From assembly GCA_022361315.1 (NCBI GenBank), contig JAKSBB010000121.1:1-6139 (forward strand): DNA of 6,139 nucleotides, in the 5' to 3' direction. This DNA comes from Desulfobacterales bacterium (GTDB lineage Bacteria; Desulfobacterota; Desulfobacteria; Desulfobacterales; Desulfobacteraceae). Position numbers and translations under genes: made by a program. Shown here piece by piece: positions 1 through 5,634 of the stretch (position 1 is its first letter; the number at the start of each line of letters is the position of its first letter). The notes below the pieces were generated by a model. That model worked only from the letters and a program-made list of their open reading frames with translations, did not search any database and was not told the DNA's origin.

Positions 1-443
1 ACAGACTGGATCTTTGTATTGTCCATCACCGGCCGGTCAAAGATGAGACCGGTGTCATATCCGCAGATACCGGTGACTCCGGAGACCGCATCCCAGCCCA
101 AACGGACAGCCAAGCGGGGAGCGGTTTCCCGCCCAAGGGTGGTGTGGGCCATGAGCACCAGACTCGTCGGGGCCTCTGCCAGAATGTCGGCAAGCCCTGC
201 GATCAGTGTTTCTGGTGTCACTGGACAAGACCATTGGCAGGCAAGGGTATCAAGCCCGGTTTGTCCGGCAAGGTCTTCCGCCGGGGTTGCGGGTGCTTCA
301 GAGGGAACCAGCAGCCGAATGACCGGTTTCCCATCAGATGTGCCAACCGTATCACGAATGTAAAAGGCGGCGGAAACCAACTCACGGGTCACAGGCCGGA
401 CCTGACCCTCCCACATGTCCGCCACCACCAGAATATGTTTCAT
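1..443 (-). CDS. etfA: Electron transfer flavoprotein alpha subunit, N-terminal part (cut by window edge)
   Basis: EtfA pairs with EtfB to form a soluble FAD heterodimer that carries electrons between acyl-CoA dehydrogenase-type enzymes and the respiratory chain or other partners. The visible 147 residues are domain I. They open with MKHILVVADMWEG, the usual start of the family (a strand followed by an acidic turn). At about residues 95-126 they carry VLMAHTTLGRETAPRLAVRL then GWDAVSGVTGI, matching the conserved 'H/T-x-x-G-x-x-x-xPRLAxxL...VSDxTxI' block. The C-terminal FAD-binding domain lies beyond position 1 and cannot be judged. The ATG overlaps the etfB stop codon (ATGA, 440-443). A good ribosome site, AAGGGG with a 5-base spacer, sits at about 449-454 inside the end of etfB, which supports this start and translational coupling. 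The Asp of the usual VSD is Gly here (VSG). Assignment to the EtfA family is secure; the specific electron partner is not known. Confidence 0.93.
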   Translation of the reverse strand, partial: MKHILVVADMWEGQVRPVTRELVSAAFYIRDTVGTSDGKPVIRLLVPSEAPATPAEDLAGQTGLDTLACQWSCPVTPETLIAGLADILAEAPTSLVLMAHTTLGRETAPRLAVRLGWDAVSGVTGICGYDTGLIFDRPVMDNTKIQS

Positions 444-1204
444 ACCAGCCCCTTTTCCCGGATAAAGGTGTCAAAGGCGCGGACTTTATCATCAAGGCTG
501 CCGGTCACCATCCTGCCCTCCCGGGTGCGATCCGGTGTGCGGGGTTTCGAAAACCTAAGGCAGTTGGTCTCACCGGGCACCGGTTGTCCGGACCGGGTTA
601 GAAGCGCATCTTGGGATATCTGAACCAGGGGCTTGGACTTCGCAGCCAGCATATGGGAAAGGGCCGGATACCTGGCGGTGTAATACCCGCTTTGTACGGA
701 GACCAGAACCGGCAGCGGCAACTCAAGTAATTCCCGGTAGCCCCCTTCCCACTCCCGGATGCCGCACAGACCTTTTTCCTCCGGCCGGAGCCGGGTGATG
801 GCTGTGGCGCATGGGATACTCAGATGTTCGGCAAGCATGGGGCCTGCCTGGCCAGCCATCAGATCCTGGGAAATCACCCCGGAGAGAATAATATCGTAGG
901 CGGTTGTTTCAGGGAGTCCGGCCCAGGCAGCCATCAGGCCGGCCGCCACAGAGGGCTGCACCAATCCGGCTTCCGCATCCTCAGTGACAATATGAACACC
1001 GCTGTCCGCACCCATGCCAAGGGCTCTGTAAATACTATCCGACCAAGAGGCCGGTCCTGCACAAATCACATCTAATCCGCAGTCCGGCCCATAATCTGTC
1101 TGAAAGGATTCCCTGAGCTGCAGTCCGGCCTCCAGGGCAAGGGCTTCAAAGGTGCCGAGTTCACGGCCTTCCATATCGGGTTTGATGCATACCAGGATTC
1201 TCAT
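440..1204 (-). CDS. etfB: Electron transfer flavoprotein beta subunit, divergent and shortened at the N-terminus
   Basis: Partner of EtfA; it forms domain III of the ETF heterodimer and docks onto the dehydrogenase. The 254-residue product begins MRILVCIKPD, the family start. It carries ALGMGAD (61-67), DIILSGVISQD (104-114), GQAGPMLAE (118-126), GGYRELLELPLPVLVSVQSG (154-173) and RYPALSHMLAAKSKPL (178-193). The last segment is the recognition loop that anchors acyl-CoA dehydrogenases; Leu182 aligns with human ETF-beta Leu195. I chose the ATG at 1204 because homology begins there. An in-frame ATG at 1264 would add 20 residues (ending GYGGS) without family resemblance and would overlap the candidate operator. 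The ribosome site is weak (GGTGG close to the ATG, or AAGGGG 12 bases away). By hand alignment, about 20 residues between the IK of the first strand and the first helix are missing, and the NP(F/Y) nucleotide loop reads GTFE (17-20). The family is clear; ordinary versus bifurcating ETF is undecided. Confidence 0.93.
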   Translation of the reverse strand: MRILVCIKPDMEGRELGTFEALALEAGLQLRESFQTDYGPDCGLDVICAGPASWSDSIYRALGMGADSGVHIVTEDAEAGLVQPSVAAGLMAAWAGLPETTAYDIILSGVISQDLMAGQAGPMLAEHLSIPCATAITRLRPEEKGLCGIREWEGGYRELLELPLPVLVSVQSGYYTARYPALSHMLAAKSKPLVQISQDALLTRSGQPVPGETNCLRFSKPRTPDRTREGRMVTGSLDDKVRAFDTFIREKGLV

Positions 1205-1336
1205 GGAGCCACCATACCCCTTGAAAAAAAGGAAATCAAGAGAAAAACACGAACGAACGTTCATATTTATTTCGATGCATATTATTTGAATTCGAAAAAG
1301 ATTCTGTGGGAAATCGGAAATGATGGGAAGAAAGGG
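1205..1336 (-). promoter_or_regulatory. AT-rich gap upstream of etfBA; probable regulatory region
   Basis: This 132-bp stretch between the cyclase stop and the etfB start is clearly richer in A and T than the genes around it, which suggests etfBA has its own promoter. I find no convincing sigma-70 pair. The best match on the minus strand is TTGATT (1239-1234), a 17-base spacer and TATGGT (1216-1211), each 4 of 6. It would start transcription almost at the etfB ATG, so it is doubtful. A 5-bp inverted repeat (CTTGA 1220-1224 with TCAAG 1236-1240) overlaps the AAGGGG element and could fold in the leader. No terminator (stable stem plus T-run) is seen after the cyclase gene, so read-through from upstream remains possible. 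Confidence 0.4.
1251..1262. promoter_or_regulatory. Candidate operator: GAAC/GTTC palindrome upstream of etfB
   Basis: The 12-mer GAACGAACGTTC contains the perfect 8-bp palindrome GAACGTTC (1255-1262) plus a second GAAC arm (1251-1254) spaced four bases from the GTTC arm. It lies 47-58 bases upstream of the etfB ATG in the AT-rich gap, a normal place for an operator. Short G/C-containing dyads of this kind are typical of TetR-family sites, and TetR regulators often control fatty-acid oxidation and ETF genes. The link to TetR is inference; no regulator gene is present in the window. Confidence 0.4.
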
Positions 1337-2926
1337 TTACGCGTCCGTGAAGACCTCAGCACGGTCCCGGCCCGTCTCTTTGGCCCGATACAATGCCTGA
1401 TCTGCCCGGCGGACCAGTTCCTCCGGTGAGACGGAATCAAAATCTGCGACAGAGACAATACCGGCGGATATCGTAACAACACCGGCCACATCGGAATCTT
1501 TATGGGGAATCCGGAGTGCCCGGATGTGGTCACGGATGCGGTCCGTAATCTGGACGGCACCGGTGGTATCGGTCTCAGGCAGAATCAGGGAAAACTCCTC
1601 TCCCCCGAAACGGGCGGCAAGATCCCCGGGACGGCTGGCGGAATTGTGTATTTCCTCAGCCACCTGTTTCAGGCAGATATCCCCCGCCGGATGGCCATAA
1701 AGATCGTTAAACCGTTTAAAAAAATCCACATCGAACAGCACCAGGGACAATGGGTGGCCGTTACGCCGGGCCCGTTGCCATTCCTTGGCCAGCACCCGGT
1801 CGAACTCCCGGCGGTTGGCGATGCCGGTGAGGCCATCCTTATGGGCCATTTTTTCCAATTGTTTGTTCAGGTCCACAAGTTCACTGCGGATCCGGTTCTC
1901 CTCGGAGACATCGGTGAGGATCATCAACACCCCGTTTTCCGGCCTGTTTTTCTCCAGCGGGGCACAATTGATCAGGCATGCCTGGGCATGACCCGAACCA
2001 TTGGAGACATAAACCATACGACTCTTGAGATTTCCGGTTTTAATTCCCTGTATGATATCGTCCCTGGTAATACCGTCGGGCTGGGCATTATGGAAGATCT
2101 CACGGATATCGGCTATGGGGCCGGCATCCCGGTTCAAAAGCTGCTGCATGGAGGAATTGGTCCAGATCATCCGCATATCCCTGATATGGGAAATACCCGA
2201 AGGGGAAATCTTCACCGTGGTTTCGAAAAGCGTCTGGCCGGACAGAACCCGGCCGTATTTCTTCAGGGACAGGAAGGCGGAAAAACTGAGCAGGGTACTG
2301 GACAGGTTGGCAAACCAGGGCAGTCCGGGGAACGCATTTTTCATCATCTGCGAAAGGACAAGCCCCATCATGAACAAAATTGCCCCCAGGGCCAGGAGCT
2401 GTTTCTCCTTTTTCACCACGATTTCCGTTTCACGAAAAGAATGGACCAGCAACACCAGTACACTGGTCAGGGGGGCTCCGAAGCTCAGCACCTTAAACGC
2501 CGTATTCCAGGGGGGCAAACCGTCGGAAAAACCGCCTGTGATGCCGAAGGTGGACGCGCTGCTGAATTGAGGAAACAAAAGGATCATGATGTAGAGTGCA
2601 GCATAGGGGGCAAGAATTAAGTTTTTTTCCCGCCGGCTCAGTTCACGGATCAGGGAGAGACTGAGCTGGATGGCGATGGGAGGAAAAAATAAGAACAGAC
2701 AGGACAGTACCCCGTACATCCGGAAGGCGGTTTCGACCGGTAAAAAGATCTGGTTCAGGGTCATGACCAGATCGAAACCCGCCCAGGTCAGCCCGGTGTA
2801 CATCAGGCGCTGGAAAATAACGGATCTGTGATCCTCCGGATTATGCCGGCAGATCAGAGAAATGAGCAGGATCGCCAAGGCTGTCTGGAACAACAGATTC
2901 CCTGTATAGTAATAGATGATCGTCAA
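1337..2926 (-). CDS. Membrane-bound diguanylate cyclase (7TM sensor, PAS, GGDEF)
   Basis: Predicted to make cyclic di-GMP from two GTP in response to a signal sensed in the membrane or by the PAS domain. The 529-residue protein has about seven hydrophobic segments (roughly 8-26, 40-62, 70-93, 104-120, 145-163, 177-193, 205-222), resembling the N-terminal 7TM sensor region of some histidine kinases. A PAS-like domain follows (about 232-342, ending in LMILTDVSEENR), then a short signalling helix (343-360) and a GGDEF domain (361-526). The cyclase looks active: DGLTGIANRREF (364-375), FDVDFFKRFND (398-408) and the GGEEF active-site loop (441-445). RPGD (432-435), five residues before GGEEF, is a complete RxxD product-inhibition site. 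The start is TTG at 2926. An in-frame stop lies seven codons upstream and no ATG, GTG or other TTG intervenes. The Shine-Dalgarno sequence is weak (GAAAG). It sits alone between the dehydrogenase and etfBA, with gaps on both sides. Confidence 0.93.
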   Translation of the reverse strand: MTIIYYYTGNLLFQTALAILLISLICRHNPEDHRSVIFQRLMYTGLTWAGFDLVMTLNQIFLPVETAFRMYGVLSCLFLFFPPIAIQLSLSLIRELSRREKNLILAPYAALYIMILLFPQFSSASTFGITGGFSDGLPPWNTAFKVLSFGAPLTSVLVLLVHSFRETEIVVKKEKQLLALGAILFMMGLVLSQMMKNAFPGLPWFANLSSTLLSFSAFLSLKKYGRVLSGQTLFETTVKISPSGISHIRDMRMIWTNSSMQQLLNRDAGPIADIREIFHNAQPDGITRDDIIQGIKTGNLKSRMVYVSNGSGHAQACLINCAPLEKNRPENGVLMILTDVSEENRIRSELVDLNKQLEKMAHKDGLTGIANRREFDRVLAKEWQRARRNGHPLSLVLFDVDFFKRFNDLYGHPAGDICLKQVAEEIHNSASRPGDLAARFGGEEFSLILPETDTTGAVQITDRIRDHIRALRIPHKDSDVAGVVTISAGIVSVADFDSVSPEELVRRADQALYRAKETGRDRAEVFTDA

Positions 2927-3047
2927 TTTACGAACACTTTCGCATCAGCATCTAAGTTTTTAAGGTACGGAAATTTAATTCTCGCAAGGGTACCACAGTT
3001 TCAGGAAATATAAACCCTAAAAACACATTCGCGATCTGCAGGTTGTA
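2927..3047 (-). promoter_or_regulatory. Intergenic gap upstream of the cyclase gene; probable promoter region, no clear elements
   Basis: These 121 bp separate the dehydrogenase stop from the TTG start of the cyclase and are AT-rich in the middle. On the minus strand, TTGCGA followed 18 bases later by TTAAAA is the best promoter-like pair, and it is poor. A 5-bp inverted repeat (GGTAC 2964-2968, GTACC 2990-2994) has a 21-base loop and no T-run after it, so it is not a convincing terminator. The region may hold the cyclase promoter, but I cannot place it. Confidence 0.25.
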
Positions 3048-4142
3048 TTAACGCAGAACTTTATGCCCGATTTTCTGAAGTTTCAGCCCGGCCACGGTTT
3101 TACCCAACTTGGCAGAGGCGTGAAGATCGGTAAGCATGACGGCTGCCGGATTGTCAAGGCAAATGGCTGTGGCGGCAATCAGATCATTCACCGCCGTGAG
3201 ATATTGGGCTGCCATCTGCCGGAAGTAGAGCACCAGGGGTTCAGTATCGTCCGCTTGGTCAACACCTATTGCAATCCGGTCGGACAAAAAAACTGCGGTG
3301 TCTGTCAGAACGTTCAGTTGCCCCAGAGCTTCCAGGTTTTCAGGAGATCGAAGGGAATGATTGACCATCTGTTCTGCAATGGCTGTATTGATAAAAATCA
3401 TCGCACCTGTTACCGGTCCTGTCATCACCGCGTCTTCCAGATGACGGAAGGGAAGTACCAGTGTTGGGAATGCCTCCCCTTCCTTTCCCAAAAGTCTTTC
3501 CTTTCCCACCTCACAGCCGTTCATGGCAATAGATCCATGGGGGGAAGGTTTAAAAAAACCTATAGACATGGGGCCTGAAACCTCCATCCCTGTGGTTTCC
3601 CTGTCCACGAGAAAAGAGGAAAAGGCCTTTCGACCTTCTGCCTCTCCCGTGATGGCCACCACGGCATAGAAGTCGGCAATGGGACCGTTGGTGAGATAGG
3701 TTTTATTTCCGGTGACGGAGAAGCCCCCGGATGTTTTTTCTGCCCGGGCCGACATGAATTTGGGGTGGGCACCTGCATCCGGTTCAGATACCGCCAGACA
3801 GATGGTGGCTTCCCCTGTTTTGACCCGGTTTCTCAGGTCATCCGCCCAAGGCGCCCTTCCCAGCAGGGGCCATACCAGACGTCCGGCCACCAGGTGGTGT
3901 ATCATCCAGGAGAGGGCCAGGCCAAGATTCCCCCCCTCGGAAACCAGAATCCGGGCAGCCCGGGCAATGGAAAGGCAGTGGGAAGCTCCGGCCGACGCCG
4001 CCGCATCCGGATCAAGCAGGCCGGCCTGCCCTAAGATCTGCCAGATCTGCCGGGGAAATTCACTGCGGGTGCCCAGGTCTGTCTCAGGACGAATGGTTGT
4101 GGCGGCAACCTCTGCCATTTTGGTTTCCAAAGGTGTTGTCAT
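3048..4142 (-). CDS. Acyl-CoA dehydrogenase-like flavoprotein, short C-terminus
   Basis: Family members oxidise acyl-CoA thioesters to 2-enoyl-CoA with FAD and pass electrons to ETF. The 364-residue product starts with a helical N-terminal region (about 1-110). The beta domain follows with the FAD/substrate signature AVSEPDAGAHPKF (117-129) and VTGNKTYLTNGPIADFYAVV (143-162), which are strong family matches. The C-terminal helical domain is divergent. The usual R-x-x-x-FG stretch for FAD binding across the dimer is absent. The protein stops at KLQKIGHKVLR, about where the 'GGxGY' helix would begin, so the tail with the medium-chain-type catalytic Glu is missing. Glu236 in RHLEDAVMTG aligns with the catalytic Glu of isovaleryl- and long-chain-CoA dehydrogenases. 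The ATG at 4142 is preceded by AGGGAG with a 5-base spacer (4148-4153), fixing the start. It follows the VWA gene by 36 bp, probably in one operon. The substrate is unknown, and a non-catalytic or altered reaction is possible. Confidence 0.85.
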   Translation of the reverse strand: MTTPLETKMAEVAATTIRPETDLGTRSEFPRQIWQILGQAGLLDPDAAASAGASHCLSIARAARILVSEGGNLGLALSWMIHHLVAGRLVWPLLGRAPWADDLRNRVKTGEATICLAVSEPDAGAHPKFMSARAEKTSGGFSVTGNKTYLTNGPIADFYAVVAITGEAEGRKAFSSFLVDRETTGMEVSGPMSIGFFKPSPHGSIAMNGCEVGKERLLGKEGEAFPTLVLPFRHLEDAVMTGPVTGAMIFINTAIAEQMVNHSLRSPENLEALGQLNVLTDTAVFLSDRIAIGVDQADDTEPLVLYFRQMAAQYLTAVNDLIAATAICLDNPAAVMLTDLHASAKLGKTVAGLKLQKIGHKVLR

Positions 4143-4147
4143 AATTT

Positions 4148-4153
4148 CTCCCT
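4148..4153 (-). promoter_or_regulatory. Ribosome binding site of the acyl-CoA dehydrogenase-like gene
   Basis: AGGGAG on the minus strand, five bases before the ATG at 4142-4140. It is the clearest Shine-Dalgarno sequence among the upstream genes and confirms this start. Its strength contrasts with the weak sites of the VWA and cyclase genes, suggesting the dehydrogenase is translated independently within the operon. Confidence 0.7.
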
Positions 4154-4178
4154 GTAAACTGTTGGCCCACCGGCGCGT

Positions 4179-5627
4179 TTAAAGCACCAGATCCTGGATA
4201 AAATCGATGAGTTGGTTGAGATTGCCGCAGGGCCGGGCCTCATTGCAATAATGGCTGTAGCGGGGCATTTCGCTATCACCGGTGCCCCAGAAGCGTTCCT
4301 GTTCCGGATTCAGCCAGATCAAACGGCGGCACCGTTCCCGCAGTTGTTCCAGCACCGGCTCCCTGGGGTTAAGATAGTTAGACCGGCCGTCCCCCATGAT
4401 GATGAGGGTCGTCTTTTTGTCCAGTTCCTGAAGGTGATCGTCGCGGAACATCTGGAAGGTCAGGCCGTAATCGGTTTTGGCATTATAGTTGAGGCGGTCG
4501 TCCTTCAATATCTTTTTGACGGCGGTGTTGGCGTCGTGGGCCAGGAAGATGTCCGAGACCTCAAGGGGGCGGTCAATGAAGATATAGGATTTCACCCGGG
4601 CAAAGCAGGCCTGCAGTGAATAGAGGATATTCAGCATGAATCTGGCCGTGGACCACACCGAGCCGGACACATCGCAGAGGGTGACGATCTTCCCCTTTCG
4701 CAGGGGCTTGTCCTTTCGGACGATCTCCACCGGCACCCCCAGATACTTTGCCGACCGGCGGATGGTCTTCTTCACATCCACCATTCCCCGCCTGGATGCC
4801 GCGAATCTCAGGGTGGAAATTTCCTCCAGCTTTCGGACCCAGTCGTCGATCACGTCCTGCACCCGGTTCATCTCGTCCTGGGTCAGGTTGGAGAAGGGGA
4901 CGTCACCTACATTGGCGTAGCGCTGTTCTGCTTTGCCACCCTGCCGCAGGCCGACGTTGTCCGGCTGGGGATCTTCATTGAGGAATTCAAGGGCCCGTTC
5001 CAGGCGTTTCTCTGCCATTTCGGCAAGCCGGCCGGCATTTCCATTGCGCCCGGTCTGATCTCCGTTCTGAATACCGGCATCCGGGCTGCCCAGGAATTGC
5101 ACCACCCGCTGACGCACCTGGTTCACCGCCAGCATGATTTCCAGGCGGCCGGTGAGCTGGCCCAGGTTGGATTTCACTGCACCGGAAGCCTGGACTTCCT
5201 GGTCGTGGATGGCCCGCACCGCTTCGATGAATGCCTGGGGATTGCCGCCCATAAAATCCAGCAGGGCCTGCTCCAGGTCCGAAGGTGACTGGTCCTGTTG
5301 TTCCGCCAGCATCTGCATACCCAATTCCAGGACCTGGTCTATGTCTGCATCCCGGGTCGTACTGTTTGCTGATTCATCTCCATCCGGCCCCTCATCCTGC
5401 CCGAACCCTTTTTTCATCTCATGGAAAAAGAGATGGTAAAGCCGGTTGAAGGCCGCCTGTTCCCGGCGGCTTTTGGCAAAGTTGGCAGTGAGAATAGTGC
5501 GAAAAATTTCTTCATTCAGGGGGGAGGCCATACCGAGCTGGGCCAGGCAGTCCAATACCTCGGCCGTGGAGATGCGCATGCCGTCAGCCCGGCAGCAGGA
5601 GACAAATTCCAGGATGACCGCTTCCAT
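4179..5627 (-). CDS. CoxE-like von Willebrand factor A domain protein, partner of the MoxR-type ATPase
   Basis: VWA proteins of this type work with a MoxR AAA+ ATPase, using a metal-ion adhesion site (MIDAS) to hold a client while the ATPase remodels it; CoxE with CoxD is the closest known case. The 482-residue protein has an N-terminal CoxE-type region (about 1-75: FVSCCRADGMRISTAEVLD, then FNRLYHLFFHEMKKGFG). A polar, acidic linker (76-100), a mostly helical middle part (100-290) and a C-terminal VWA domain (about 311-480) follow. The MIDAS is complete: DVSGS (319-323), Thr385 in AKTDYG, and Asp413 in GDGRSN. There is no signal peptide or membrane segment, so it is cytoplasmic. The ATG at 5627 lies 7 bp after the ATPase stop. 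No good Shine-Dalgarno sequence precedes it, which suggests translation coupled to the ATPase gene. No cox structural genes are in view, so naming it coxE would overreach. Confidence 0.9.
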   Translation of the reverse strand: MEAVILEFVSCCRADGMRISTAEVLDCLAQLGMASPLNEEIFRTILTANFAKSRREQAAFNRLYHLFFHEMKKGFGQDEGPDGDESANSTTRDADIDQVLELGMQMLAEQQDQSPSDLEQALLDFMGGNPQAFIEAVRAIHDQEVQASGAVKSNLGQLTGRLEIMLAVNQVRQRVVQFLGSPDAGIQNGDQTGRNGNAGRLAEMAEKRLERALEFLNEDPQPDNVGLRQGGKAEQRYANVGDVPFSNLTQDEMNRVQDVIDDWVRKLEEISTLRFAASRRGMVDVKKTIRRSAKYLGVPVEIVRKDKPLRKGKIVTLCDVSGSVWSTARFMLNILYSLQACFARVKSYIFIDRPLEVSDIFLAHDANTAVKKILKDDRLNYNAKTDYGLTFQMFRDDHLQELDKKTTLIIMGDGRSNYLNPREPVLEQLRERCRRLIWLNPEQERFWGTGDSEMPRYSHYCNEARPCGNLNQLIDFIQDLVL

Positions 5628-5634
5628 GGGAGGC

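Noticed and set aside
19..623. Plus-strand frames opposite etfA and the end of etfB
   Set aside because: The minus strand encodes recognisable EtfA and EtfB across the whole stretch; the plus-strand products show no family features.
1205..1264. Extended etfB start at the ATG at 1264
   Set aside because: The extra 20 residues have no family resemblance, and MRILVCIK at 1204 is the standard EtfB beginning.
1502..2620. Long plus-strand open frame (372 codons) opposite the cyclase gene
   Set aside because: It is antisense to a clear GGDEF protein. Its product is rich in Gly, Gln and His with no recognisable domain, as expected of a shadow frame in a GC-rich gene.
2964..2994. GGTAC/GTACC inverted repeat as a terminator of the dehydrogenase operon
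   Set aside because: The stem is only 5 bp with a 21-base loop and no T-run follows on the minus strand.
2984..2995. Sigma-54-like sequence TGGTACCCTTGC upstream of the cyclase
   Set aside because: GG and GC are 7 bases apart rather than the required 10, so the -24/-12 geometry is wrong.
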